A stretch of 64,000 nt of DNA from Belliella calami (GTDB taxonomy: Bacteria > Bacteroidota > Bacteroidia > Cytophagales > Cyclobacteriaceae). Location: the NCBI RefSeq assembly GCF_022549695.1, contig NZ_JAKZGS010000008.1:1-64000 (forward strand), in the 5' to 3' direction. Below the pieces are notes generated by a model. It was not told where the DNA came from and did no database searches. It saw only the letters and a list, made by a program, of their open reading frames with translations. This document shows, piece by piece, positions 44,226 to 53,997 of the stretch (the stretch's first letter is position 1; each line of letters begins with the position of its first letter). The translations under genes and the position numbers were made by a program.

Positions 44226-46838
44226 TTACTTATATTTTTCTTTGTAGAAGAGCCTGTACTCTTCTATGTTTTTTCTTTTGTTAAGCTCTTGGAAATTCCC
44301 AATGGAGATCAATAAACTTTGCTCTTTTTCTTTCTCCGTCAGGGAGTTGGATTCAAATTCCTTCAGGAATTTTGCGCTGTACTCTTTGGCTTTCTCTGCA
44401 TTGTTAAATGGGCTGACAATGTAGATAGCATTTTCTTTGTTGAGGTTCATATTGCCTGTTCTCAAGCGTGAAGAAGCAAAATTTATCTTATGGAAAGCTT
44501 CAATTTCTGCCAAGAGATTTTTTGCTTCTTTTGCCTTTTCTGGCTCCAAAACTATTACAAATATATGGGTTTGGTTAGGATTCTCTTTATAAGGAGACTC
44601 TTCTTCTATAATATCTTCTTCAACTTCATCTTCTGATGATACTTGCTCGTCTTCATTTTTTGCTGCCGCAATCTTATCTTTTTCAGGGTTTTCCCCCGTG
44701 AGAGCTATTAGCATATTTCTTGCCATTTTTAGCAACTCTTCATTTTCTGTACTTTGTATATAATTTTCAAGTCTGATTTTGTACCGCTCCCGGTCATCAA
44801 GCTTACCTGAGATCATTACATCCAAAAGCAAAAGCTTGTCTGTATTTCTTGTCAATGGGTTTTCTTCCAAAGTACTTCTCAAAATTCTCCTTGCTTTGCT
44901 GTAATCTCTTTTCTGATATAGCTCATAAGCCTCTTTGTATCCATTGGAAGCTTGGAGATAAGCAAGATTGCCAGAGGCTCTTTCAGGATTGTTTACTGAA
45001 AATGTAAACGGTGATTCCGGGAATTCTCTTCTTAGTCTTTCACTATAAAGTTGAGAGTTACCATCTCTTTCTTTTTGAGCCAAATACAAAATATAATAAG
45101 CTTCTGGCTTTTTTATGGTATTTGGATAGGAAGTGATCAGATTTTCCAAGTTTTCGATACTGAATTCTGGCTCTTTGAAGTCAAAAAACAACAATTTCCC
45201 TAGTTCAAAATATGACATTTCCAACTCCATATTCAGTTTGGAAATGTCTTCTTCTGATTTTGGTATTTGGGAAAGCATACTTTCTTTGGATGGTATTTGT
45301 TCGAAAAGACTCTCTTCGGCTTCTTCAGCTTGAGGAACATTAGTTTCCTCTATCTCGCTAGACCCTGATGATGAAAAACCTTGGGAACTTCTCCGCCAAT
45401 TGTCTTGAAGAGGTCTATTGCCCCAGTTTCTGAAAAAATCAATGGAGCCTTGTTGCATTGCTACAGAATTGTCAAAATAGAAGCTTTCACCTGTGCTTCT
45501 TCCCCCAAATGCCAATAAGTTGTCGAAAACCCCCGAATTTTTAGGTTTTTCTTTTGCAGCAGCTTCTTTCAAAAGCCTGTCTTCTTCATTTTTGATATAT
45601 TTTTCAGCAATTAATTCTTGCTGCTCAGGACTCAATTTTGAAAGTTGGATCAAGCTATCATTTTTTGTGATAGTTTCAAAATGAATTACGTACTCGTCCA
45701 AAATCCCTTTCTTGGATTCAATTTCTGCATATGAGGGGTCAATTGGCCTGAAATGGGTCAAGGCACTATCATAGTAATATTTTGCAGATCGATAATCTTT
45801 GTCATTTTCCAAACTGATTTCGGCCAGTTTTTGATAGATGTATCCTTTTTGAATAGGATTGCTGCCTTCTTCTTTTGCAGCTCTAATAAGTAGGTTTACA
45901 GCATCTTCCCTTTCATCTTGCTTTAGTTCAAACAAAGCTCTCTCATACAAAACCACATCTCTCAAATCCTTATTCTTGCTATCTGAATACAAGTCATCAT
46001 AATAATTTCTTATTTTTTTTAAATCCTTGGATTTGTCAAGTTCTGCCACCTTTTGTGCATAGAGTTGTGCAAAAAAACTTCTTTCATAAGGTGGATTTCC
46101 TTTGAGAGCTTCTTGGTAATAACTGTATGCTAATGCATCAAGACCTTCTCTTTGATATAGTTGGGCTAGGATGAAGTTGATTCTTGATTTTTCTTTTTTG
46201 TCTTTTGTGTAGGGCAGTGACTTATCCAAAGCACCTATTTTTCCTTCTATATCATCTTTTGTATGATAATAATAAGCCAGAGTTTTGAAAAGGTGAAATC
46301 TATTTTCTTTATTGATCTTTGATTCTTTAGAAAGGTAATCAATAACAAAAATGACATCATCATAATTTTTTTGATCTATAAAAATCCGCATTAACTGAAT
46401 CAAAGCTCTATGCCTAAGATCTTTATCTTTACTGTTAACATTGATATATTTGAAAGTATTGATAGCATCGTCTGTATTGGCTTGATAAAAGTCTATCAAA
46501 CCGATCAAAAAATAATTATCGTCTACCCATTTTGAAATCCTATGCCAGTCTATCGCTTTTGAGGAGAGCTCTCTGGCATCTTTCAAAAGTTCTTCGCTTT
46601 GATCTATGGTAGCACTATCTATCGGGTAAAAAACAGGCAACACTTGGCTGAAATCTTCTTTATGGTTCTTTTTGATGGTGTTTTCCAGTTCAGTGATTTT
46701 CTCATTGGACAGGTAATAGGCATTGTACCTTGAAGTAGTGTTGTGGTACATTCTATTTGTAAAAGTGTTTTTCTCAGATGAACAAGCCGAAAAAAGCAAG
46801 ATCAAAAATATTATAAAACAAGAGTGTTTCGTTTTCAT
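44226..46838 (-). CDS. sprE: Type IX secretion / gliding lipoprotein SprE (PorW)
   Basis: An 870-residue lipoprotein with lipobox LLFSAC near residue 19. The diagnostic N-terminal sequence MYHNTTSRYNAYYLSNEKI is shared by SprE of Flavobacterium and PorW of Porphyromonas. It is followed by tetratricopeptide repeats over most of the length, an acidic low-complexity linker (about 765-790) and a C-terminal domain containing THIFVIVLEPEKAKEAKNLL. PorW links the T9SS ring to the translocon. Either ATG 46838 or 46847 can start it. It lies 4 kb from the gldKLMN operon on the opposite strand. Confidence 0.92.
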   Translation of the reverse strand: MKTKHSCFIIFLILLFSACSSEKNTFTNRMYHNTTSRYNAYYLSNEKITELENTIKKNHKEDFSQVLPVFYPIDSATIDQSEELLKDARELSSKAIDWHRISKWVDDNYFLIGLIDFYQANTDDAINTFKYINVNSKDKDLRHRALIQLMRIFIDQKNYDDVIFVIDYLSKESKINKENRFHLFKTLAYYYHTKDDIEGKIGALDKSLPYTKDKKEKSRINFILAQLYQREGLDALAYSYYQEALKGNPPYERSFFAQLYAQKVAELDKSKDLKKIRNYYDDLYSDSKNKDLRDVVLYERALFELKQDEREDAVNLLIRAAKEEGSNPIQKGYIYQKLAEISLENDKDYRSAKYYYDSALTHFRPIDPSYAEIESKKGILDEYVIHFETITKNDSLIQLSKLSPEQQELIAEKYIKNEEDRLLKEAAAKEKPKNSGVFDNLLAFGGRSTGESFYFDNSVAMQQGSIDFFRNWGNRPLQDNWRRSSQGFSSSGSSEIEETNVPQAEEAEESLFEQIPSKESMLSQIPKSEEDISKLNMELEMSYFELGKLLFFDFKEPEFSIENLENLITSYPNTIKKPEAYYILYLAQKERDGNSQLYSERLRREFPESPFTFSVNNPERASGNLAYLQASNGYKEAYELYQKRDYSKARRILRSTLEENPLTRNTDKLLLLDVMISGKLDDRERYKIRLENYIQSTENEELLKMARNMLIALTGENPEKDKIAAAKNEDEQVSSEDEVEEDIIEEESPYKENPNQTHIFVIVLEPEKAKEAKNLLAEIEAFHKINFASSRLRTGNMNLNKENAIYIVSPFNNAEKAKEYSAKFLKEFESNSLTEKEKEQSLLISIGNFQELNKRKNIEEYRLFYKEKYK

Positions 46839-46950
46839 TACTGACATGAGATATACAATTGACCAAAATAACGGTTTTGCTTTAATTTATTTAACGGTAT
46901 CTATTAATATTATATTTTTGAGACTTGTAAATACTTAAATCAAAAATAGA

Positions 46951-47823
46951 TTGAGACTAAAAGATAAAATAAGAGGTTGGATAGATACTAAGTTTCTATT
47001 TGTAATTAGAAAGGAGGAAGACTTTTCAGTCATTTCTTCTTTAAGTATTACAAAGGTAAAAATAGCATTAATTATTTTTTTATTTTTATTTATCACTTTT
47101 GGATTGTCGCTTTTTGCTTCAAGGACATTTTTGAAAGCTTGGTTTGATCCCGAATACCTTGAAAATGAAAATATGGCCAAGATTGTAGAACTCTCTGACA
47201 TGGTAGATTCACTTATGGTGGATTTGAAGCAAAAGGACTTGTACGTAAGAAATATCCAAAACATAATCTCTGGAGGAGGCGATGGGTCTGCTATCGTACA
47301 AGATTCTATAAATGTGGATAAGTTTGCAGCATCGGAGAATAATATTGATTTATTCAGCAAAAGTGAATCTACCAAAGCTATCGAAATGGAGTTTAAAGGT
47401 GTACCGCTTGATTTTTCTTCCCCACAAAGATACGTGCCAAATACATTTACAGAAACTTACTTTTTCCCACCCATAAAAGGTGTGGTTGTTGCGAGCTTTG
47501 ATCCTCAAATAGATCATTTTGGTGTAGATATAGTGGCAAGTGAAAATGAACCAGTCAAAGCGATTGCCGCTGGTACTGTGATTATTTCTGCCTGGACATT
47601 GGAGACAGGTTATGTCATTGGTATTCAGCATTCGAATGAATTAATTTCATTTTACAAACATAATTCAGTATTATTGAAATCTGTAGGAGATATCATCAGA
47701 GGAGGTGAGATCATCTCGATCATCGGAAATACAGGGGAACTCACTACAGGGCAGCATTTACATTTCGAGCTATGGTACAGAGGTAGCCCGCTTGATCCTC
47801 AAGAATTCATTACATTCAACTAG
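46951..47823 (+). CDS. M23 (LytM-type) metallopeptidase, membrane-anchored
   Basis: A 290-residue peptidoglycan hydrolase or hydrolase-like protein. A membrane helix at about residues 32-55 is followed by a short coiled region and the M23 domain from about 160. Zinc ligands are in HFGVDI and HLHFE, with GNTGELTTGQ between them, so the active site looks intact. No ATG is present; the start is TTG at 46951 (M-RLKDKIRG). It lies 1 bp upstream of the bactofilin gene. M23 peptidase plus bactofilin pairs are known to shape the cell wall in several bacteria. Confidence 0.9.
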   Translation: MRLKDKIRGWIDTKFLFVIRKEEDFSVISSLSITKVKIALIIFLFLFITFGLSLFASRTFLKAWFDPEYLENENMAKIVELSDMVDSLMVDLKQKDLYVRNIQNIISGGGDGSAIVQDSINVDKFAASENNIDLFSKSESTKAIEMEFKGVPLDFSSPQRYVPNTFTETYFFPPIKGVVVASFDPQIDHFGVDIVASENEPVKAIAAGTVIISAWTLETGYVIGIQHSNELISFYKHNSVLLKSVGDIIRGGEIISIIGNTGELTTGQHLHFELWYRGSPLDPQEFITFN

Positions 47824-47824
47824 T

Positions 47825-48250
47825 ATGTTCAACAAGCAAAACGAAAAAAAATCCGTTGCTGAAATGGTAAACTCCAGCAACGTGATTTCCAAAGAGACGT
47901 CTATTAAAGGAGACATCAAAGCTCAGGGAAATATCAGGGTAGAAGGAAGAGTAGAAGGGACATTGGATTCAAAAAATAAAATAGTGATAGGAGAGTCTGC
48001 TTTGGTGATTGGACAGCTGAATGCAGAGGAAGCGGAGATTTCCGGGAAAGTTGAAGGAGAAGTACGTTGTGCAGGAGTATTGTTTTTGAAAAAATCAGCA
48101 ATTATCACTGGTAATATATATACACAGAAGTTAGTTGTTGAATCTGGGGCTAAGTTTAATGGCAAATGTCAAATGGGAGATTTCACTCCCAATGAACTAA
48201 ATGGGGAAACAAAACTTGAAGAATCAAAAAAAGAATTCGTCACAGGATAA
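47825..48250 (+). CDS. Bactofilin (polymer-forming cytoskeletal protein)
   Basis: A 141-residue protein whose middle part (about 25-120) is the right-handed beta-helix of the bactofilin/DUF583 family: TSIKGDIKAQGNIRVEGRVE, then GKVEGEVRCAGVLFLKKSAI, then GNIYTQKLVVESGAKFNG, with disordered tails. It should polymerise at the membrane and localise the M23 enzyme encoded just upstream. The ATG at 47825 is 1 bp after the upstream stop. Its 3' end overlaps the next gene, atpZ, by 50 bp in another frame. Confidence 0.92.
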   Translation: MFNKQNEKKSVAEMVNSSNVISKETSIKGDIKAQGNIRVEGRVEGTLDSKNKIVIGESALVIGQLNAEEAEISGKVEGEVRCAGVLFLKKSAIITGNIYTQKLVVESGAKFNGKCQMGDFTPNELNGETKLEESKKEFVTG

Positions 48251-48470
48251 TTTTCCAGTGTATGTAAAGTATATTGGATTATCCTTCCAGCTTTTTGCCA
48301 TAATTGGCCTTGGGACGTGGTTGGGGTGGGTAATTCAGCAAAAAAGTGAGATGAAATTTCCTGTTTGGCTTTTGGTTTTTTGTTTTCTTTCAATCATTCT
48401 TGCTTTTTACCAACTTTTTCAATCACTTAAAAATGACGAGAAGATAGAAGAAAAGAATAAAAATTCTTAA
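48201..48470 (+). CDS. atpZ: AtpZ/AtpI-family ATP synthase accessory protein
   Basis: An 89-residue protein with a charged N-terminus and two membrane helices (YIGLSFQLFAIIGLGTWLGW and WLLVFCFLSIILAFYQLF). This is the layout of AtpZ, the product of 'gene 1' of ATP synthase operons, which aids c-ring assembly or magnesium handling. Its first 50 bp overlap the end of the bactofilin gene. Translation of the two is therefore coupled, and the cell-wall and ATP synthase genes appear to share a transcript. Confidence 0.85.
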   Translation: MGKQNLKNQKKNSSQDNFPVYVKYIGLSFQLFAIIGLGTWLGWVIQQKSEMKFPVWLLVFCFLSIILAFYQLFQSLKNDEKIEEKNKNS

Positions 48471-48493
48471 TTTTGCGCCCTCGTAAAGATATC

Positions 48494-48880
48494 ATGTCAA
48501 GCATAAAAATATTTACATTAAGGATTTTGGCACTGACCCTCATTTTGGCAGGTATCATCTATGTCTTTCAAAATCACCTCCAACCAAATTGGATTCATGA
48601 TTCTATCTGGAAGATCCTTTCTTTTTTTGCTTTACTGACTTGGCTTACAGGAACCTTTGTACATTACCTGACAAGGTTGAGCAAAGAAAATTCTTCAAAT
48701 ATACTTCTTGGGGCTACTGCTTTGAGATTTTTGGCGAGTTTGGGCTTCATTGTAATCTATCTACTATTGGACGTTGAGAATATAATTCTGTTCGTCGCTA
48801 ATTTCTTTGTCATTTATTTGTTCTATTTAATATTTGATATATACGGGTTAATAGCTAATTTGCGCCCGAATTCAAAATAG
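48494..48880 (+). CDS. Four-helix membrane protein of the ATP synthase cluster (AtpI-like position)
   Basis: A 128-residue very hydrophobic protein with about four membrane helices (starting FTLRILALTLILAGIIYVF). I placed the start at the ATG at 48494; an upstream TTG in frame adds seven basic residues. It sits between atpZ and atpB, where AtpI occurs in other bacteria, and Bacteroidota operons often carry such an uncharacterised protein here. I see no motif that proves AtpI identity. Confidence 0.75.
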   Translation: MSSIKIFTLRILALTLILAGIIYVFQNHLQPNWIHDSIWKILSFFALLTWLTGTFVHYLTRLSKENSSNILLGATALRFLASLGFIVIYLLLDVENIILFVANFFVIYLFYLIFDIYGLIANLRPNSK

Positions 48881-48899
48881 GTCATAAAAATTCGATTTG

Positions 48900-49919
48900 A
48901 TGTTCCGTAAGTTTGTTTGCCTAAGTGTTTTATTTACAGCTGCTTTGCTGACGTTTTCAACACCCACTTTTGCTAGTGGTGGTGATGAAGATAAGACTGG
49001 ATTTATTATGCATCACATTAAAGATTCCCATGAATGGCATTTTGCTACCTTTGGGCATACTCATGTGACGCTTCCATTGCCAGTAATTATTTATTCTGCT
49101 GACCGCGGCTTAGATGTTTTCATGTCTTCTGACTTTCAGGACCATGATACGCACAAGTTTGGAGAGGCTTACGGTACAGAAGGTTTCTATATCGATGAGC
49201 ATGATCATTTGCAGAGAGCTGATGGAGCAAGCTTCACAGATCTTTCGATAACAAAAAATGTAGCAATGCTGTTTTTGGTGATCTTGGTGATGGGATACCT
49301 TGTCTTATCTGCTGCAAGTCATTACAAAAAGCATGGCGTAAAGTCTCCCAAAGGAATCGCTTCATTTATCGAACCGATTGTGATTTTTGTGAGAGATGAA
49401 ATTGCCCACAAAGCAATTGGTCCTAAATACAAAAAATTTGTTCCTTATCTCCTTACGCTATTCTTCTTTATTTGGATAGGCAACTTGATGGGTTTGATGC
49501 CAGGAGCAGCCAACCTCACGGGAAATATTGCTGTGACTGCAACTCTAGCTGTTTTGACTTTTATTTTGGTAAATGTCAACGGGAATAAAGAATATTGGAA
49601 GCACGTATTTATGACTCCTGGAGTTCCGATTCCATTGTTGTTGGTTATTGTGCCGGTAGAGATTATTGGTTTGTTCACCAAGCCTTTTGCCTTGATGGTC
49701 CGTCTCTTTGTAGCGATCACAGCAGGTCACATTGTGATTTTGGCCTTTATTGCTTTGGTTTTCATATTTGAGTCTTATGCTATTGGGGTAGTAAGTACCT
49801 TGATGGTGACTTTCTTGAATGTTATCGAATTGTTGGTAGCAACGATTCAGGCTTATGTATTTACACTCTTCACAGCGATGTATATCGGTGGAGCAGTAGC
49901 AGAGCATGAGCATCATTAA
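48900..49919 (+). CDS. atpB: ATP synthase F0 subunit a
   Basis: A 339-residue subunit forming the proton half-channels. A signal-like N-terminus (VLFTAALLTFSTPTFA) and a His-rich extramembrane stretch precede the membrane part, as in other Bacteroidota. The conserved helix region with the essential arginine is LFTKPFALMVRLFVAITAGHIVI, followed by VIELLVATIQAYVFTLFTAMYI. The start is the ATG at 48900. It continues the cluster into atpE with a 40-bp gap. Confidence 0.95.
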   Translation: MFRKFVCLSVLFTAALLTFSTPTFASGGDEDKTGFIMHHIKDSHEWHFATFGHTHVTLPLPVIIYSADRGLDVFMSSDFQDHDTHKFGEAYGTEGFYIDEHDHLQRADGASFTDLSITKNVAMLFLVILVMGYLVLSAASHYKKHGVKSPKGIASFIEPIVIFVRDEIAHKAIGPKYKKFVPYLLTLFFFIWIGNLMGLMPGAANLTGNIAVTATLAVLTFILVNVNGNKEYWKHVFMTPGVPIPLLLVIVPVEIIGLFTKPFALMVRLFVAITAGHIVILAFIALVFIFESYAIGVVSTLMVTFLNVIELLVATIQAYVFTLFTAMYIGGAVAEHEHH

Positions 49920-49950
49920 TTTGGAATTTCTTTGTTCAATTTATAAATAA

Positions 49951-50220
<270 letters not shown>

Positions 50221-50233
50221 GAACAACAGAAAA

Positions 50234-50260
50234 AAGGGATTGGCGTTAGGCCAATCCCTT
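50234..50260 (+). terminator. Intra-operon hairpin between atpE and atpF
   Basis: AAGGGATTGGC pairs with GCCAATCCCTT across a 5-nt loop. No long T-run follows, so partial termination or protection of the atpE mRNA end is more likely than full stop. It could raise atpE output over the downstream genes. Confidence 0.65.
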
Positions 50261-50302
50261 CTCTTGATTTGAACAAAATTGAAATTATAACTCTCATATT
50301 AC

Positions 50303-50797
50303 ATGGATCTTATACTACCTAGTTCGGGGCTTATCATTTGGCAACTAATCGGTTTCCTAGCCTTGTTATTTATTTTGATGAAGTTTGCTTGGAAGCCTAT
50401 CCTTGAAACTTTGGAAGAAAGAGAATCAAGCATTGACAATGCATTGAAAGCAGCTGAACAAGCGAAAGCTGAAATGGCTAACTTGAAATCTGAAAACGAA
50501 AAATTGCTCCAAGAAGCAAGAATCGAAAGAGATAACATTTTGAAAACTGCCAACGAAGCTTCTGTCAAAATGATTGAAGATGCAAAGCAGGCGGCCATCT
50601 CTGAAGGAGCTAAAATGATTGAGAATGCGAAGGCTGTAATAGAAAATGAGAAAAAAGCGGCATTGACTGAAGTGAAAAATCATGTTGCTCAGCTTACATT
50701 GGAAGTTACAGGTAAATTATTAAGAAAAAATCTTTCATCCCAAGCAGCTCAACAGGAGTTGGTAGAAGGAATGGTAAAAGATATTAACTTGAACTAA
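50303..50797 (+). CDS. atpF: ATP synthase F0 subunit b
   Basis: A 164-residue peripheral-stalk subunit. One N-terminal membrane helix (LIIWQLIGFLALLFILMKFAW) is followed by WKPILETLEERESSIDNAL and a long alanine- and charge-rich helix that dimerises. It ends 1 bp before atpH. Confidence 0.95.
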   Translation: MDLILPSSGLIIWQLIGFLALLFILMKFAWKPILETLEERESSIDNALKAAEQAKAEMANLKSENEKLLQEARIERDNILKTANEASVKMIEDAKQAAISEGAKMIENAKAVIENEKKAALTEVKNHVAQLTLEVTGKLLRKNLSSQAAQQELVEGMVKDINLN

Positions 50798-50798
50798 G

Positions 50799-51359
50799 AT
50801 GTCTGAATTTAGAGTTTCCACCAGATACGCAAAATCACTTCTAGAGCTAGCCATTGAAAAGGGTGCGCTTGAAGAAGTACTAGCTGACATGAAGCAATTG
50901 ACAGCGGTAGCAGCTGCAAACCGTGATTTTGCTTTGAGTCTAAAAAGCCCAATCGTCAATTTTGACAAGAAATTGAAAGTATTGAATGCATTGTTTGCAA
51001 GTACTGCAAATAAAATGACAATGGCATTCTATGGTATTGTAGCTAGAAAAAACAGAGCGGATCTTTTGGTGGACATCGCTAGAGAATTTCAAAAACAATA
51101 TAATAGTCATAAAGGAATACAAGTAGCAGATTTGACTACTACTTTCCCAATCACCGAAGACCTTAGAAGTAAGTTTGTCGGTATTGTGAAAGAAATATCC
51201 GGACTTGACAAAATTGAATTGGTAGAGAAAATTGATACTAATATCATCGGAGGGTTTGTATTGAAAGTAAATGACAGACAATTGGATGAGTCGCTAAGTA
51301 GCAAGTTGAAAGCACTTCGCTTGGAATTTTCTCACAATCATTACGAGAGTAAAATATAA
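50799..51359 (+). CDS. atpH: ATP synthase F1 subunit delta
   Basis: A 186-residue stalk subunit joining b to the alpha3beta3 head. It begins STRYAKSLLELAIEKG and carries the family segment LVEKIDTNIIGGFVLKVNDR near the C-terminus. It lies between atpF (1-bp gap) and atpA (32-bp gap). Confidence 0.95.
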   Translation: MSEFRVSTRYAKSLLELAIEKGALEEVLADMKQLTAVAAANRDFALSLKSPIVNFDKKLKVLNALFASTANKMTMAFYGIVARKNRADLLVDIAREFQKQYNSHKGIQVADLTTTFPITEDLRSKFVGIVKEISGLDKIELVEKIDTNIIGGFVLKVNDRQLDESLSSKLKALRLEFSHNHYESKI

Positions 51360-51391
51360 ATCATAGCAATAACATTTAATCATATTCGATA

Positions 51392-52969
51392 ATGGCAGAA
51401 GTAAGACCTGACGAAGTTTCGGCAATATTGAGAGAACAACTCTCTGGTGTCAGAACTGAGGCTGAATTGGAAGAAGTGGGTACCGTCCTTCAAGTAGGTG
51501 ATGGTGTAGCCCGTATCTATGGACTTTCTAAAGCTCAGGCTGGTGAATTGTTAGAGTTTGAAAACGGACTCAAAGCAATGGTGCTTAACCTGGAAGAAGA
51601 TAACGTCGGTGCCGTATTATTCGGTGACTCGAAAGAGGTAAAAGAAGGTGATACTGTAAAGAGAACCAAGAAAATTGCTTCTATCAATGTTGGCGAGGGT
51701 ATGCTTGGCCGTGTTGTGGATACTTTGGGTAACCCAATCGATGGTAAAGGACCTTTGGCAGGTGAACTTTATGATATGCCTTTGGAAAGAAAAGCTCCAG
51801 GTGTAATCTACAGACAGCCAGTTACAGAGCCGCTTCAGACAGGTATCAAATCAATTGATGCGATGATTCCAATCGGAAGAGGTCAGCGTGAATTGGTAAT
51901 TGGTGACCGTCAGACAGGTAAAACGGCAGTTGTTATCGATACGATATTGAACCAAAAAGAATTTTACGATAGAGGCGAACCTGTTTTCTGTATTTATGTA
52001 GCTATCGGTCAGAAGGCTTCTACTGTTGCTGGTGTTGTTGCTGCTTTGGAAAAAGGTGGAGCACTTCCATACACTGTAGTAGTATCTGCTTCTGCTGCTG
52101 ATCCAGCGCCTATGCAGTTCTTTGCTCCATTTACTGGTGCTGCAATCGGTGAATTCTTCCGTGATACAGGAAGACCAGCATTGGTTGTTTATGATGATTT
52201 GTCTAAGCAAGCAGTAGCATACCGTGAAGTTTCCTTACTATTGAGAAGACCTCCGGGACGTGAAGCATATCCTGGTGATGTATTCTACCTTCATTCAAGA
52301 TTGTTGGAAAGAGCTGCGAAAATCAACGCTTCTGACAAAATCGCAAAGGAGATGAACGATTTGCCTGATTCTATCAAGCATTTGGTAAAAGGTGGCGGAT
52401 CTTTGACTGCACTTCCGATTATCGAGACACAAGCATCTGATGTTTCTGCATATATTCCAACAAACGTGATCTCTATTACAGATGGTCAGATTTTCTTGGA
52501 GACGAACCTTTTCAACTCAGGTATCAGACCTGCGATCAACGTAGGTATTTCTGTATCTAGGGTAGGTGGATCTGCTCAGATCAAATCAATGAAGAAAGTG
52601 GCAGGTACTTTGAAATTGGATCAAGCGCAATTCCGTGAATTGGAAGCTTTCTCTAAATTCGGTTCTGACCTTGATGCATCTACAAAAAGAACTATCGAAA
52701 GAGGTAGAAGAAACCAAGAAATATTGAAGCAAGCTCAGTATGCCCCAGTAGCAGTTGAGAATCAGGTAGCGATTATCTACGCTTCTACAAAAGGTTTGAT
52801 GGACAATGTTCCTGTAGAAAAAGCAAGACAATTCGAAAAGGAATTCTATTTACTATTGGCTGCTAGTTATCCTGAAGCTTTGGTTGCGATCAAAAAAGGT
52901 GACATCGATACAGCAGGTAAGTTGTTGGAAGCAGCTGCTAAAGAGTTGTCTCCAAAATACGCTAAGTAA
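51392..52969 (+). CDS. atpA: ATP synthase F1 subunit alpha
   Basis: A 525-residue nucleotide-binding subunit. The Walker A motif GDRQTGKTA lies near residues 170-178. The alpha-specific [22 protein letters not shown] and the signature [17 protein letters not shown] follow. Together with beta (not encoded in this window) it forms the catalytic head. A true terminator-like hairpin follows it before atpG. Confidence 0.97.
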   Translation: MAEVRPDEVSAILREQLSGVRTEAELEEVGTVLQVGDGVARIYGLSKAQAGELLEFENGLKAMVLNLEEDNVGAVLFGDSKEVKEGDTVKRTKKIASINVGEGMLGRVVDTLGNPIDGKGPLAGELYDMPLERKAPGVIYRQPVTEPLQTGIKSIDAMIPIGRGQRELVIGDRQTGKTAVVIDTILNQKEFYDRGEPVFCIYVAIGQKASTVAGVVAALEKGGALPYTVVVSASAADPAPMQFFAPFTGAAIGEFFRDTGRPALVVYDDLSKQAVAYREVSLLLRRPPGREAYPGDVFYLHSRLLERAAKINASDKIAKEMNDLPDSIKHLVKGGGSLTALPIIETQASDVSAYIPTNVISITDGQIFLETNLFNSGIRPAINVGISVSRVGGSAQIKSMKKVAGTLKLDQAQFRELEAFSKFGSDLDASTKRTIERGRRNQEILKQAQYAPVAVENQVAIIYASTKGLMDNVPVEKARQFEKEFYLLLAASYPEALVAIKKGDIDTAGKLLEAAAKELSPKYAK

Positions 52970-52980
52970 TTAATCGATCA

Positions 52981-53016
52981 AAACATACTTGGAAAGGGAT
53001 TTTCAAGTATGTTTTT
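52981..53016 (+). terminator. Intrinsic terminator between atpA and atpG
   Basis: AAACATACTTGG pairs with TCAAGTATGTTT (one G-U pair), extended by A-T pairs, and runs directly into a T-tract. This is a classical terminator 12 bp after atpA and 32 bp before atpG. It suggests that atpG is expressed by read-through or from its own promoter. Confidence 0.75.
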
Positions 53017-53047
53017 ATAAAAATACCTCTCCATATCACAATAATAT

Positions 53048-53923
53048 ATGGCTAATTTAAAGGAAGTAAAGGAAAGAATCAATTCGGTAGTCTCTACGCA
53101 GCAGATTACAAAAGCCATGAAAATGGTGGCTGCGGCAAAATTGAGAAGAGCTCAGGACAAAATCACGCAGATGCGTCCATATTCTCAAAAACTGACTGTT
53201 ATCCTGAATAATGTTTCTGCTGCAAGTGACGGACAAGCTGATATTGTTTTTGCTGAAAAACGCGAAATCAATAATGTGCTTGTAATTCCTATCACTTCAG
53301 ACAAGGGACTTTGTGGCGCTTTCAATACGAATGTTTTAAAAGCTTCAAGCTTTGCAGTCAATAATCAGTTTGCTGATAAAAATATCACAATCCTTCCTTT
53401 AGGAAAAAAAGCATTTGAATTTTTCAAGAAAAGAGGATACAATGTAATTGATACCTACTATCAGGTGTTTTCAGATGTGTCTTTTGAGAATGTGAAGCTG
53501 GCGGCTGAATTTGCAATGGCTGAATTTGCAGAAGGAAATTACGACAAAGTTGTACTGGTATACAACCACTTCAAGAATGTGGCAACACAGGAAGTAATTA
53601 CAGAAAATTTCTTGCCAATGATCTCCGAGAGTGAAGGTTTGGACACAAAGGGTCCTGATACAGACTATATCCTTGAGCCTTCAAGAGAGTATATTATAGA
53701 GGAGCTTGTACCTACTTCATTGAAGATCCAATTCTTTAAAGCGGTATTGGAAAGCAATGCATCTGAACATGGTGCTCGAATGACAGCTATGGACAAAGCA
53801 ACAGAAAATGCTGGTGAGTTGTTGAAGGAATTGAGATTGATGTATAACAGAACCCGTCAAGCTGCTATTACCAACGAAATCCTTGAGATTGTAGCTGGAG
53901 CAAATGCACTGGGAGGGAAGTAA
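53048..53923 (+). CDS. atpG: ATP synthase F1 subunit gamma
   Basis: A 291-residue central-shaft subunit. It begins NLKEVKERINSVVSTQQITK and MKMVAAAKLRRAQ, contains SDKGLCGAFN, and ends with MDKATENAGELLKELRLMYN and RQAAITNEILEIVAGANAL, all standard gamma signatures. No atpD/atpC follow; in many Bacteroidota these lie elsewhere. Confidence 0.97.
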   Translation: MANLKEVKERINSVVSTQQITKAMKMVAAAKLRRAQDKITQMRPYSQKLTVILNNVSAASDGQADIVFAEKREINNVLVIPITSDKGLCGAFNTNVLKASSFAVNNQFADKNITILPLGKKAFEFFKKRGYNVIDTYYQVFSDVSFENVKLAAEFAMAEFAEGNYDKVVLVYNHFKNVATQEVITENFLPMISESEGLDTKGPDTDYILEPSREYIIEELVPTSLKIQFFKAVLESNASEHGARMTAMDKATENAGELLKELRLMYNRTRQAAITNEILEIVAGANALGGK

Positions 53924-53962
53924 TTTTAGAATTAAGATCTAAGATTTTAGATTTACAGATAT

Positions 53963-53997
53963 AAAAAACCACAAGCTGAGAAGTTTGTGGTTTTTTT
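53963..53997 (+). terminator. Intrinsic terminator after atpG
   Basis: AAAAAACCACAA pairs with TTGTGGTTTTTT (12 bp) and is followed by further T residues; it marks the end of the ATP synthase cluster. A short AGATTTTAGATTT-like repeat lies just before it. Confidence 0.85.
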
